From assembly GCF_016863275.1 (NCBI RefSeq), contig NZ_BOOO01000007.1, positions 56,345 through 120,344 of the forward strand: a stretch of 64,000 bases of DNA. The letters are read 5' to 3'. The notes below the pieces were generated by a model that was given only the letters and a program-made list of their open reading frames with translations, made no database searches and was not told the DNA's origin. The position numbers and the translations under genes were made by a program. Below are positions 32,855 through 41,542 of the stretch, piece after piece. Source of the stretch: Planotetraspora mira. Its GTDB lineage: Bacteria > Actinomycetota > Actinomycetes > Streptosporangiales > Streptosporangiaceae. The stretch's first letter is position 1. The number at the start of each line of letters is the position of its first letter.

Positions 32855-34039
32855 ATGACCGCCGCCAGCGCCGCGATCCCGCCCGCCGCGTCCGGACCGT
32901 TGTCGGGCCTGCTCGTGGCCGACTTCTCGCGCGTCCTCGCGGGGCCGTACGCCACGATGCTCCTGGCCGACCTCGGAGCGGAGGTCGTCAAGGTGGAGAG
33001 CCCCGCGGGAGACGACACACGCACGTGGATGCCCCCGGTCCGCGACGACGTGTCCACGTACTACCTGGGCGTGAACCGCAACAAACGATCGATCGCGCTC
33101 GACCTGAAGGACTCCGGTGATCTCGCGGCCGCCCAGGAGCTCGCCCGCAGGGCCGACATCATGGTCGAGAACTTCAAGCCCGGCGGCCTGCGCAGGTTCG
33201 CGCTGGACTACGAGGCCGTGAGCGGTTCCAACCCCGGCGTCGTCTACGCCTCGATCAGCGGGTTCGGCTCGGGCGGCGGCGCGGCCCTGCCCGGCTACGA
33301 CCTCATCGTGCAGGCCATGTCCGGGCTCATGAGCCTCACGGGCGACCCGGACGGGTCGCCGTACCGGGCCGGGATCTCCGTCTTCGACGTGATGGCCGGC
33401 CTGCACGCGAGCATCGGCATCCTCGCGGCGCTGCACCACCGGGCGGCGACCGGCGAGGGCCAGCACGTCGAGGTCAATCTGCTGAGCACCGCGCTGTCCG
33501 GGATGGTCAACCACTCCAGCGCGTACGTCGCCGCCGGTGTCGTGCCGCTGCGCATGGGCAACGCCCACCCCAGCCTGTTCCCGTACGAGCCGCTGCCCGC
33601 GGCCGACGGCGAACTCATCATCGCGGCGGGCAACGACGGCCAGTTCCGGAAGCTCTGCGAGGTCCTCGGGGTCCCCGAACTCCCCGACGACCCGCGGTTC
33701 GCACGGACCAGGGACCGCACGGCCAACCGGGAGGCTCTGCGCCCGCTCCTGCTGGAGCGGCTCGGCCGCCGGTCGAAGATGGAGTGGTTCCACGAGCTCA
33801 CCGCGGCCGGCGTGCCCTGCGGCCCGATCAACACGATCGACGAGGGCGTCGCCTTCGCCGAAGGGCTGGGCCTCGATCCGGTCGTGACGCCCGGCGACGG
33901 CGACCAGGCCGTCCCCTCGGTGCGCAACCCCATCACCTTCTCCCTGACCGAGCCCTCCTACCGGCTGCCCCCTCCGGCGCTCGACGAGCACGGCGCCGAG
34001 ATCCGCAAATGGTTGAGCGAGCCGGAGCATGCTCCCTGA
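32855..34039 (+). CDS. Class III CoA-transferase (CaiB/BaiF family)
   Basis: A 394-residue CoA-transferase. LLVADFSRVLAGPYATMLLADLGAEVVKVE is the family start, RNKRSIALDLK the CoA-binding signature, and Asp149 in LPGYDLIVQAMSGLMSLTG is the catalytic aspartate. It moves CoA between carboxylic acids. First gene of a five-gene set with a lyase and an extradiol dioxygenase, it probably activates a ring-derived acid. The ATG at 32855 marks the family N-terminus; the frame is open upstream from 32717. Confidence 0.92.
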   Translation: MTAASAAIPPAASGPLSGLLVADFSRVLAGPYATMLLADLGAEVVKVESPAGDDTRTWMPPVRDDVSTYYLGVNRNKRSIALDLKDSGDLAAAQELARRADIMVENFKPGGLRRFALDYEAVSGSNPGVVYASISGFGSGGGAALPGYDLIVQAMSGLMSLTGDPDGSPYRAGISVFDVMAGLHASIGILAALHHRAATGEGQHVEVNLLSTALSGMVNHSSAYVAAGVVPLRMGNAHPSLFPYEPLPAADGELIIAAGNDGQFRKLCEVLGVPELPDDPRFARTRDRTANREALRPLLLERLGRRSKMEWFHELTAAGVPCGPINTIDEGVAFAEGLGLDPVVTPGDGDQAVPSVRNPITFSLTEPSYRLPPPALDEHGAEIRKWLSEPEHAP

Positions 34040-34121
34040 CGTGCCCCACGACACGTACGGCAGGTGCGGTACGGCGGCAGCGGTGACAACGACGATGACG
34101 GCGACAGCGAGGGACAGACAT

Positions 34122-34913
34122 ATGGACGGCGCGACGTTTCCCACCTCGATCGGGACCTCCGATCCGACCAGCATCCGGTTGCTCGGGCAGGACCTGGCGG
34201 CCGACCTCATGGGGAAGGTCGGTTTCGGTGAGCTCGCGTTCTGGCTGGTGGCCGGGCGCCGCCCCAGCCCGCAGGAGACCCGGGTCTTCGAGACCGTCCT
34301 GGTGGCGCTCGCCGACCACGGATTCACCCCGACGGCGATCGCCGCCCGGCTGACCTACCTCAGCGCGCCCGAGTCCGTGCAGGGGGCGCTCGCCGCCGGT
34401 CTGCTCGGCGGCGGCTCGCGGTTCCTGGGCGTGACCGAGGACAGCGGGCGGTTCCTCGCCGGCGTCCTCGCCGCGAACGAGGGCCCCGTGCCCACCGACG
34501 ACGAGGGCTGGGACGCGCTCGCGCTCGCGGCCGTCACCGAGGCGCGCGAGGCGCGCCGCCTGGTTCCCGGGCTCGGCCACCCCGTCCACAAGGTGCAGGA
34601 CCCCCGGACGCCCGTGCTGCTCGCCATCGCCGACGAGGAGGGCCTGCGGGGACCGCACCTGCGGCTGTTCGAGGCCATCGGCCGGGTCCATCCGCGGGTC
34701 CTGGGCAGGACGCTGCCGCTGAACGGCGCCGGAGTGTGTGGGGCCGCACTGGCCGACCTGGGCCTGCCGGTCGACCTGCTGCGCGGATTCGCCCTGCTGG
34801 CACGGGCCGCGGGACTCCTCGGCCACCTCGCCGAGGAGCACCGCCGGCCGATCGGCATGGACGTTTACATGACCGTCGACCGGAACGCGACGTACGTGCC
34901 GGACGAGGACTGA
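34122..34913 (+). CDS. Citrate synthase-superfamily protein, citryl-CoA lyase-like
   Basis: A 263-residue protein, much shorter than citrate synthase (about 430) and equal to the lyase domain of ATP-citrate lyase-type enzymes. GLGHPVHKVQDPR carries His153 and Asp160-Pro-Arg of the superfamily. The citrate-synthase histidine of the HGGAN motif is absent (GLLGGGSRFLG instead), as in citryl-CoA lyases. It is therefore more likely a C-C lyase acting on a CoA thioester than a synthase. ATG 34122 has GAGGGA 7 bases upstream. It follows the CoA-transferase, which would supply the thioester. Confidence 0.8.
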   Translation: MDGATFPTSIGTSDPTSIRLLGQDLAADLMGKVGFGELAFWLVAGRRPSPQETRVFETVLVALADHGFTPTAIAARLTYLSAPESVQGALAAGLLGGGSRFLGVTEDSGRFLAGVLAANEGPVPTDDEGWDALALAAVTEAREARRLVPGLGHPVHKVQDPRTPVLLAIADEEGLRGPHLRLFEAIGRVHPRVLGRTLPLNGAGVCGAALADLGLPVDLLRGFALLARAAGLLGHLAEEHRRPIGMDVYMTVDRNATYVPDED

Positions 34914-34943
34914 TCGATTTCCCATCCCGCCCCGGGAGGTCTC

Positions 34944-35807
34944 ATGGCAGAACTGGTCGCGGTGATCGCGTCCACGCATCACCCCTTCTACTACCGGGCG
35001 AGCACGGCCCCGCCGGAGGAACGCCCGCCGTTCGCCGACGCCTGGGTCGCCAAGATCGCGGCCTTCCGCGAGACGCTGACCCGGGCGAACCCCGACGTGC
35101 TGGTGATGGTCGGCTCCGACCACTTCCACCAGTTGTGGCTGGACAACATGCCGCAGTTCCTCGTCGGGAAGGCGCCGTTCTACGACGCCAACTTCTACAA
35201 CGAGGAGCGCGAGTTCGGCCTGCCGCGCATGTTGCTGCGGGGCCAGGAGGACCTGTCCGCCCACGTGCTCCGCGAGGGACTCGACGCCGGCTTCGACCTC
35301 GCCTTTAGCAACGAACTGCGCATCGACCACAGCGTGACGTGCCCGATCATCACGCTCAGGCCCAAGGCCGACCTGCCCATCGTGCCGATCTACACGAACA
35401 TCTTCGCGCCGCCGCTTCCCCGGCCCAAACGCTTCGTCGACCTCGGCAGGACGATCCGGCAACTCGTCGAGTCGTGGCCCAGCGACAAGAGGGTCGCCGT
35501 CATCGGCACCGGCCACCTGTCCCTGGAGCTCGGCGGGCCGCGCCAGTTCGGCCCGCACGGGCCGGATCCGGAGTTCGACCGGAAGGCCGTCGAATGGATC
35601 GCCTCCGGCGACATCGAGGGCTGTCTGTCGGAGGTCACGCTCGACAGCCTCTGGGAGCCGGGCAACGCCACACACGGCTTCATGGACTTCATGCTCATGA
35701 TGGGCGTCGCCGGAGAGGGCGCGAAGGCCGACTACGTGGACACGCTCGACCTGTTCCACACCATGGAGGCGTACTTCACCTGGTATCCCAATGGGGTGAC
35801 GGCATGA
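34944..35807 (+). CDS. Class III extradiol ring-cleavage dioxygenase, catalytic subunit (LigB superfamily)
   Basis: A 287-residue LigB-type enzyme. Expected Fe(II) ligands are His12 (ASTHHPF), a histidine in VGSDHFHQLW (60 or 62) and the Glu of SLWEPGNATHG near 238; the catalytic His is in VIGTGHLSLEL near 191. It opens catecholic rings next to a hydroxyl using O2. It overlaps the small subunit gene (ATGA), a LigB-LigA order. Whether the substrate is protocatechuate, gallate or a nitrogen-bearing ring is not visible. Confidence 0.88.
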   Translation: MAELVAVIASTHHPFYYRASTAPPEERPPFADAWVAKIAAFRETLTRANPDVLVMVGSDHFHQLWLDNMPQFLVGKAPFYDANFYNEEREFGLPRMLLRGQEDLSAHVLREGLDAGFDLAFSNELRIDHSVTCPIITLRPKADLPIVPIYTNIFAPPLPRPKRFVDLGRTIRQLVESWPSDKRVAVIGTGHLSLELGGPRQFGPHGPDPEFDRKAVEWIASGDIEGCLSEVTLDSLWEPGNATHGFMDFMLMMGVAGEGAKADYVDTLDLFHTMEAYFTWYPNGVTA

Positions 35808-36166
35808 GCAAGTACCTGATCGACAAGTTCCTGTTCACCGTCGACCGCGATCCCGACCTCGTCGAGCGCTACCGGGAGGACCCCCGCGGCACCGTCGACT
35901 GGTGGGAGACGGAGCGGGCCAACTCGATCCTCGGCTGCCACTCCGGCGAGGCGAGCACCTGGCTGCGGTTCGAGGACACCGAGCGCGAGGCCCTGGCGAG
36001 CCACGACTACGTGCGGCTGTTCGAGCTGGGCGCCCACCCGTTCCTCACACTCACGCTGTTCATCGCCATGTTCGAGCGTGACTACGACGAGCCGCTCGCC
36101 TTCCAGAAGGAGTACGGCATGCGGCTCCAGCACTTCAGCCTGCCGTACCCCGACATCGCGACGTGA
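35804..36166 (+). CDS. Extradiol dioxygenase small subunit (LigA-like)
   Basis: A 120-residue helical protein of the protocatechuate 4,5-dioxygenase alpha-subunit (LigA) type. MSKYLIDKFLFTVDRDPDLVERY is a diagnostic opening, and GAHPFLTLTLFIAMFE the later helix. It caps the active site of the LigB subunit and helps bind substrate. Overlaps both neighbours by 4 bases (ATGA and GTGA), so the three are translated together. Confidence 0.85.
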   Translation: MSKYLIDKFLFTVDRDPDLVERYREDPRGTVDWWETERANSILGCHSGEASTWLRFEDTEREALASHDYVRLFELGAHPFLTLTLFIAMFERDYDEPLAFQKEYGMRLQHFSLPYPDIAT

Positions 36167-37206
36167 GCGACGCCAGAGACATGGACGACGTGGGCGGCAT
36201 GGACGACGTGATGCGCGCGGCGGTCATCCGGGCGTGCGGGGACGCGCCGGCAGCGGGAGAGCGCGACCGGCCTCGGCGGGAGAAGGGCCGGGCCGTCGTG
36301 AGCGTGCTGGCGGCGCCGATCACGCCGCTCGACCTCCTGTGCGCCTCGGGCACGTCGTACTTCGGCGTCCCGGAGTTGCCGTACGTGCCGGGCGTGCAGG
36401 GCGTCGGGTTCGTCACGGAGGACACCGAATGGGGACCCGCGGGGACTCGCGTCTGGTTCCCCACCCCGGCCGGGATGCGGCCCGGTGACGGCAGCCTGGC
36501 GCAGTACTGCTCCGTCCCCGAGGACGACCTCGTGCCGCTCCCCGACGGCGTCGGGGAGGCCCAGGCCGCGGCGCTCGGTCTGTCCGCGGTCGCGGCCTGG
36601 ATGGCGCTGACCTGGAGGGCCGCCCTCCAGCCGGGCGAGCAGGTGCTCGTCCTCGGAGCGGGCGGCGTCGTCGGGCAGGTGGCGGTGCAGGCCGCGCGTC
36701 TGCTCGGCGCGCGCCGGGTGGTCGCCGCCTGCCGGTCCGACGCGGCGCAGGAGACGGCCCGCGCCGCCGGAGCGGACGCCGTCGTCCCCATCAAGGCCGG
36801 CGACGACGCCGCGACCCTGGCGGAACGGATGGCGGCGGCCTGCGACGGAGGGGTGGACGTCGTCATCGACCCGCTGTTCGGAGTGCCCGCCGAGGCGGCT
36901 GTGCGAGTGCTCGCGCAGGGCGGCCGTATGGTCAACCTCGGCGGGTCCGCCGGGGAGACCGCGACCTTCGGCTCCTCGGCGCTGCGCAGCCGCTCGGCCT
37001 CGGTGCTCGGGTACACGAACAACGACCTCACCAAGGACCAGCGGCGGACCGCCTTCTCGCAGGTCATGGAGCACGCCGTCGCCGGTCGGCTGAAGGTCGC
37101 GTTCGACACGGCCCCGCTCGACCGCGTCTGGACGGCCTGGTCGAGTCAGGCCGCCGCCACCGCACCCCGCCGGATCGTCGTCCTCCCCTGGTCGACCTCT
37201 CTGTGA
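36163..37206 (+). CDS. Zinc-free MDR oxidoreductase (quinone reductase-like)
   Basis: A 347-residue medium-chain reductase. The NADPH motif is VLVLGAGGVVGQVAVQAARLLGA. The zinc ligands of alcohol dehydrogenases are missing, so it is of the quinone-oxidoreductase or enoyl-reductase type. A 15-residue Asp/Met-rich start before the fold is unusual, so initiation further in is possible. As the last gene of the dioxygenase operon it could reduce a conjugated ring-fission product. Confidence 0.85.
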   Translation: MSDARDMDDVGGMDDVMRAAVIRACGDAPAAGERDRPRREKGRAVVSVLAAPITPLDLLCASGTSYFGVPELPYVPGVQGVGFVTEDTEWGPAGTRVWFPTPAGMRPGDGSLAQYCSVPEDDLVPLPDGVGEAQAAALGLSAVAAWMALTWRAALQPGEQVLVLGAGGVVGQVAVQAARLLGARRVVAACRSDAAQETARAAGADAVVPIKAGDDAATLAERMAAACDGGVDVVIDPLFGVPAEAAVRVLAQGGRMVNLGGSAGETATFGSSALRSRSASVLGYTNNDLTKDQRRTAFSQVMEHAVAGRLKVAFDTAPLDRVWTAWSSQAAATAPRRIVVLPWSTSL

Positions 37207-37401
37207 TCGTTCCGACGGCACGCACATCGATGTGTCATGCGCACATCAATGTGCCTTTTGCGCCACCTGTGATCATGGGGCATCATGAGCATGCGTACAA
37301 ACAGTAACTAATAGCGCCGACCTGCGCTTATTTGGTTGCCGCCGCCTGCGCTTCGCACCCGCCGGCCGCCTCGCGCGGCGGGCCTCCCCCACGGAGATTC
37401 C

Positions 37402-37773
37402 ATGAACGTCGTCCTGTGGGTGCTGCAGAGCATCCTCGCCCTTCTGTATCTGTTCGCGGGCATCAAGAAGACCTTCCAGTCCCGGGCCGCACTCTCCCCG
37501 CAGATGGGCTGGGTGGACGACCTTTCCGACGGCCAGGTCAAGCTCATCGGCATCGCCGAGTTGCTGGGCGCGATCGGCCTGATCCTGCCGGCGGCCCTCG
37601 ACATCGCGCCGATCCTCACACCGCTCGCGGCGACCGGCCTGGTGATCGTCCAGATCGGGGCCATCCCGGTTCACCTGCGCCGCGGCGAGACGAAGCTCGT
37701 GCCGTTCAACGTGGTCCTGCTCGTCCTCGCCGCGATCATCGCCTGGGGACGCTTCGGACCCTGGGCCTTCTGA
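37402..37773 (+). CDS. DoxX-family membrane protein
   Basis: A 123-residue protein with four predicted helices: LWVLQSILALLYLFAGIKK, KLIGIAELLGAIGLILPA, ILTPLAATGLVIVQIGAI and NVVLLVLAAIIAWGRFGPWAF. This is the DoxX/YphA pattern. DoxX-like proteins are linked to thiol stress and quinone reduction, but the function is not settled. ATG with GGAG upstream. The HxlR regulator ~200 bases downstream is the usual partner. Confidence 0.88.
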   Translation: MNVVLWVLQSILALLYLFAGIKKTFQSRAALSPQMGWVDDLSDGQVKLIGIAELLGAIGLILPAALDIAPILTPLAATGLVIVQIGAIPVHLRRGETKLVPFNVVLLVLAAIIAWGRFGPWAF

Positions 37774-37801
37774 GACCCGGTTCCGGGAACGAGACAAGAC
37801 G

Positions 37802-37859
37802 CGCGGCCGTCCCCGCGTGCCGGCCGAATCAGGTCGGCCGGCACGCGGGGACGGCCGCG
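37802..37859. terminator. 26-bp perfect stem between DoxX and HxlR genes
   Basis: Left arm 37802-37827, loop ATCAGG, right arm 37834-37859, with no mismatch. It begins 28 bases after the DoxX stop. There is no T-run, as is common in actinomycete terminators. Confidence 0.75.
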
Positions 37860-37968
37860 TTAGTCATATCTAGGGATTCTCAGCTTGATGTACGCAATAG
37901 GATGATATTTGAGTATTAGGAGACGGGCCGAATTCACCATTCTCTGCCCTCACGGACCTGGAGATGCG

Positions 37969-38349
37969 ATGGCGGACCGGAAACAGTCGCCGAACCCATG
38001 CGACCGCATCTCGAGCGAGGGTCCGATGGTGCGCGAGGTCCTCGACCGGGTGGGCGACAAGTGGAGCCTGCTCATCATCGGCACGCTCCAGCGGGGGCCG
38101 CGGCGGTTCGGCGAACTCCACCAGGCCGTCGAGGGGATCTCCCAGCGCATGCTGACCCTCAACCTGCGCCATCTGGAGCGCGACGGACTGGTGACCCGAT
38201 CGGCCTATGCCGAGGTTCCCCCGAGGGTGGAGTACGAGCTCACCCGGCTGGGCGAGACCCTGCTCGAACCCGTTCTCGCCCTCGCCGCCTGGGTCAGCGA
38301 GAACCACTCCGCGATCGAGGCGAACCGCAAGGCGTTCGACGCCCGCTGA
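37969..38349 (+). CDS. HxlR-family transcriptional regulator
   Basis: A 126-residue winged-helix protein. VLDRVGDKWSLLIIGTLQRGPRRFGEL and GISQRMLTLNLRHLERDGLV are the HxlR core; YELTRLGETL follows. HxlR proteins sense aldehydes or redox state, often through a cysteine; one cysteine (PNPCDR) lies near the N-terminus. GGAG precedes the ATG. Likely controls itself and the DoxX gene. Confidence 0.92.
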   Translation: MADRKQSPNPCDRISSEGPMVREVLDRVGDKWSLLIIGTLQRGPRRFGELHQAVEGISQRMLTLNLRHLERDGLVTRSAYAEVPPRVEYELTRLGETLLEPVLALAAWVSENHSAIEANRKAFDAR

Positions 38350-38641
38350 CCCCACGGGAAGCCCTCGGGCCCCGATCCCGCCCGCCCTCGGCCTCGCCGG
38401 GAAACCGAAACGAAAAAGGTCCTCGACATCGGCACATGATGTTCGCTTGCGTTCAGCAATTGTCCGATTGAATTCGCGCGCGACTCAGAGCATTGTGCAG
38501 ATGACCATGTCTTCGCACATAATTGCCGTTAAATGAGCATTTCTCGGCAACGATGCCGCGGTCACGCCTGCGCCGTCACGCTTCCTGATGGGAAGGCCAC
38601 GGCCGCGTTCCCGGTCGGCCCTCTCGGTCGGGCACGCCGGT

Positions 38642-39370
38642 TCAGCTCTGGGCCGGCAGGTGCGCAGCCAGACCGTCCAGTATCCGCTCCAGCCCCGCCT
38701 CGAAGCCCCGGTCCTGACGGTCGGCCGCGTGCGGGGTCTCCGCCTCGATGATCACTCTGGTGAACCGCGGGTAGAGGCCGCTGTTCACGATCGTCGGGCC
38801 GTACTCGCCCTGCTGCTCCAGCCACTGCTCATGGGTCAGCCCGGACCGTCGCGCCGCCTCCTGGTCGCCCAGTTCCCCGAGCACGTGGCCGAGCACGAAC
38901 GCCGAGAGCGTGCCGAGGTTGGCCAGCATCTCGTCGGTGTCCAGGTCCATGCCGTCGAACACCGACAGCGTCAGCTCCATCCAATGGAGGCTGTTCGGGC
39001 CGTGGTTGGCGCGGCCCGAGGACAGCGCCGGCAGCCACGGGTGCCGCAGCCCCGTCTGCCGCAGCAAGCGCGCGATGGTGCGGAGGTCGGCCCGCCAGTC
39101 GCCCGACAGCGTCGTGCCGCGCAGCTCTCCCATCACCTCGTCGCCCATCAGCTCCAGCACGTCGTCCTTCTTCGACACGTACCGGTACAGCGACGTCGTC
39201 CCGGTGCCGAGCTCGGCGGCGATCCGGCGCATGGACACGGCGTCGAGCCCCTCCGCGTCGGCGATCCTGATCCCGGCGGCCGCCACGTCCCGCCTGCTGT
39301 GGGTGGGTTTCGGACCACGCGTCCCGTGTTCGGGGCGCATCCAGATCACCGGGTGGTCATTCGCGGGCAC
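38642..39370 (-). CDS. TetR-family regulator (TetR_C class)
   Basis: A 242-residue regulator. DNA-binding domain at about 25-75: SRRDVAAAGIRIADAEGLDAVSMRRIAAELGTGTTSLYRYVSKKDDVLELM. The C-terminal domain (LRTIARLLRQTGLRHPWLP; FVLGHVLGELG) belongs to the tetracycline-repressor type C-terminal group. GTG 39370 has AGGAGG 6 bases upstream and is chosen over the GTG at 39397, which lacks a site. It is divergent from the flavin monooxygenase, its likely target, as in antibiotic-modifying TetR pairs. Confidence 0.88.
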   Translation of the reverse strand: MPANDHPVIWMRPEHGTRGPKPTHSRRDVAAAGIRIADAEGLDAVSMRRIAAELGTGTTSLYRYVSKKDDVLELMGDEVMGELRGTTLSGDWRADLRTIARLLRQTGLRHPWLPALSSGRANHGPNSLHWMELTLSVFDGMDLDTDEMLANLGTLSAFVLGHVLGELGDQEAARRSGLTHEQWLEQQGEYGPTIVNSGLYPRFTRVIIEAETPHAADRQDRGFEAGLERILDGLAAHLPAQS

Positions 39371-39393
39371 TCCCACCTCCTCGCCTATTGCGA

Positions 39394-39437
39394 ACACTGT
39401 ACTCAGTTGGCTAGCGTGACAATACCGAGAACAGTGT
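39394..39437. promoter_or_regulatory. Paired operator arms between TetR and flavin monooxygenase
   Basis: ACACTGT (39394-39400) and its exact inverse ACAGTGT (39431-39437) lie 30 bases apart in the 89-base divergent spacer. A shorter dyad, ACTG-N4-CAGT, overlaps the left arm. They fit two half-sites for the TetR protein. Confidence 0.45.
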
Positions 39438-39459
39438 GCCCGGGTTTTGAGGTGGAGAA

Positions 39460-41001
39460 ATGGACTACGACGTGGTGGTGGCGGGCGCGGGTCCGGTGGG
39501 CCTGCTGCTGGCCTGCGAACTCCGGTTGGGCGGCGCTCGTGTGCTGGTCCTCGAACGCGAGGCGGACACGCCGCCGTCCCGGTTCGGGTCCATGGGTGCC
39601 CGTGCTGTCAACACGCCATCGGTGCACACGCTGCACCTGCGTGGTCTGCTGCCCGCCGTCGAGAAGGCCGCCATCATGTGGATCGGCGCGACCTCCGAGG
39701 CCCCCGCCGAGTTCGCGGCCGGCGAATCGGGCGAACGTCCGGAGATCTTCGCCGGGCACTTCGCCGGAATCGGCATCCGCGTCGACCGGCTCAAGCCACC
39801 CGGCCCCGGCGAGGAATTCCTCGGCGCGGGCGTGATCAGTCAGGCCGACCTGGAGGCGATCCTCAGCGAGCGGGCCTCGGCACTGGGCGCGCAGATGCGT
39901 CGGGGAGTCGCGCTGACCGGGTTCGACACCGACGCCGAGGGCGTGACCGTCCACACCGGAAACGGCGATGTCCGGGCGGCGTGGCTGGTGGGCGCCGACG
40001 GCGGGCGCAGCACCGTGCGCGCACTCGCCGGGTTCGACTTCCCTGGCGTGGACCCGGTGTTCACCGGCCGCCAGGCCGTCGTGGACCTCGATGCCCCGGA
40101 GAAGCTCATCGCAGGCGGCTGGCAGCAGGGCGAGAACGGCTCCTACACGCTGGGCGGCTGGGCCGACGGCGACGGCCCGCCCCGCGTGCACACCGTCGAG
40201 TACGACGCCGCGCCCGCCGACCGCAAGGCCCCCGTCACGGCAGAGGAGATGCAGGCCAGTCTGCGCCGGGTCAGCGGCACCGACGTGCGGGTCACCCACG
40301 TGTACGTCGCCACCCGCTACGCCGACACGACCCGGCAGGCCGCCACCTACCGGCGGGACCGGGTGCTGCTGTGCGGGGACGCGGCGCATGTGCACTCACC
40401 AGCGGGCGGGCAGGGCATGAACCTGGGCATCGGCGACGCGGTCAACCTCGGGTGGAAGCTCGCGCTCGTCGCGCGCGGCGCGGCGCCGGACTCGCTCCTC
40501 GACACATACACGGCCGAGCGTCACCCGATCGGCGCGTGGGTGCAGAGGTGGAGCATGGCGCAGACCGCGCTGAGCGCGGCACAGGGGCCGCGCGCGGACG
40601 CGCTGCGCGACGTGATGGCCGACCTGCTCGACACGCCCGACGGGGCCACACACGTGGTGTCGATGATCAGCGGGGACTGGCAGCTCTACGACCTGCCCGG
40701 CGATCACCCGCTGATCGGCCGCCGGGTGCCCGACCTGCCGCTCGACGACGGCACCACCCTGGCCGGACGCTTCCGTGACGGCCGCGCGGTGCTGCTCGAC
40801 GTGGACACGGGCGCCGCCGCGGTGGCCGAGGCGTGGGGCGACCGGGTCACGGTCGTGACCGCGCGGCCGACCGCGTTCCCCGATCAGCCGATGGCCGCGC
40901 TGGTCCGTCCGGACGGCCACATCGTGTGGGTCGCGTTCGGCGAAACCGACACAGACGGCCTCCGCACGGCGTTGACCACCTGGCTCGGCACGCCCGCCTG
41001 A
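39460..41001 (+). CDS. FAD-dependent aromatic monooxygenase (RdmE/PgaE/OxyS-like)
   Basis: A 513-residue class A flavin hydroxylase. GxGxxG motif AGAGPVG (8-14), the DG motif GADGGRSTVRALAGF, and the GD motif LLCGDAAHVHSPAGGQGMNLGIGDAVNLGWKLA are intact. The C-terminal ~110 residues form the thioredoxin-like domain of this subgroup. Relatives hydroxylate aromatic polyketides, or inactivate rifamycin or tetracycline. Together with the divergent TetR this could be a resistance or detoxification pair; no biosynthetic genes are adjacent. Confidence 0.92.
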   Translation: MDYDVVVAGAGPVGLLLACELRLGGARVLVLEREADTPPSRFGSMGARAVNTPSVHTLHLRGLLPAVEKAAIMWIGATSEAPAEFAAGESGERPEIFAGHFAGIGIRVDRLKPPGPGEEFLGAGVISQADLEAILSERASALGAQMRRGVALTGFDTDAEGVTVHTGNGDVRAAWLVGADGGRSTVRALAGFDFPGVDPVFTGRQAVVDLDAPEKLIAGGWQQGENGSYTLGGWADGDGPPRVHTVEYDAAPADRKAPVTAEEMQASLRRVSGTDVRVTHVYVATRYADTTRQAATYRRDRVLLCGDAAHVHSPAGGQGMNLGIGDAVNLGWKLALVARGAAPDSLLDTYTAERHPIGAWVQRWSMAQTALSAAQGPRADALRDVMADLLDTPDGATHVVSMISGDWQLYDLPGDHPLIGRRVPDLPLDDGTTLAGRFRDGRAVLLDVDTGAAAVAEAWGDRVTVVTARPTAFPDQPMAALVRPDGHIVWVAFGETDTDGLRTALTTWLGTPA

Positions 41002-41017
41002 CCACGCCACCGGCATG

Positions 41018-41054
41018 CCGCGGGGCCCGGCGACGGATGCGCCGGGCCCCGCGG
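41018..41054. terminator. Bidirectional terminator hairpin between monooxygenase and L32 genes
   Basis: A perfect 15-bp stem (41018-41032 with 41040-41054) and 7-base loop between two convergent stop codons (41001 and 41065). Confidence 0.75.
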
Positions 41055-41064
41055 GTGTCGCGGA

Positions 41065-41235
41065 CTACGCCCGGGGGGCGATGAGTCCGGCGTGGTAGGC
41101 CTTCACGAGGCGCCGGGGCACGAGCATCCGCTGCCCGTCGACCACGATGGGCACCAGGTCGAGGGCCTTCGCCTTCCACTGGGAGCGACGGCTGCGGGTG
41201 TTGCTGCGGGAGGTCTTCCGCTTGGGGACGGCCAT
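41065..41235 (-). CDS. rpmF: Zinc-free ribosomal protein L32 paralogue
   Basis: A 56-residue L32. [22 protein letters not shown] is the family start. The later half has no cysteine, so the four-cysteine zinc ribbon of ordinary L32 is missing. It is the last gene of the L33-L31-L28-S14-L32 set and would replace the zinc form during zinc starvation. ATG at 41235; the frame is open upstream but unrelated. Confidence 0.92.
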   Translation of the reverse strand: MAVPKRKTSRSNTRSRRSQWKAKALDLVPIVVDGQRMLVPRRLVKAYHAGLIAPRA

Positions 41236-41242
41236 GTCTCTC

Positions 41243-41542
41243 CTACCAGCTCGACTTGGTGACACCGGGGAGCTCTCCCCGGTGGGCCATCTCACGGAAG
41301 CGGATCCGCGACAGCCCGAACGTGCGCAGGTAGCCCCGAGGCCGGCCGTCGACCGAGTCCCGGTTCCGCACGCGCGTGGCGCTGGCGTCACGCGGCTGCC
41401 TGCTCAGCTCCCGTACGGCTCTCGCACGCTCCTCGGCGGAACCCGTCCTGACGACCTCCTTGAGCTCGGCACGGCGGCCGGCGTAGCGGGCGGCGACCGC
41501 CTTCCTGCGCTCGTTGGCCGCGATCTTGCTCTTCTTGGCCAT
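41243..41542 (-). CDS. rpsN: Zinc-free ribosomal protein S14 paralogue
   Basis: A 99-residue long-form S14, against 61 for the zinc-binding short form. [24 protein letters not shown] opens it, and [27 protein letters not shown] is the universal C-terminal S14 motif. No CxxC pairs. The ATG shares one base with the L28 stop (TGATG). Confidence 0.95.
   Translation of the reverse strand: MAKKSKIAANERRKAVAARYAGRRAELKEVVRTGSAEERARAVRELSRQPRDASATRVRNRDSVDGRPRGYLRTFGLSRIRFREMAHRGELPGVTKSSW

Noticed and set aside
34122..34913. Citrate or methylcitrate synthase
   Set aside because: Only 263 residues long and lacking the HGGAN histidine; the lyase branch fits better.
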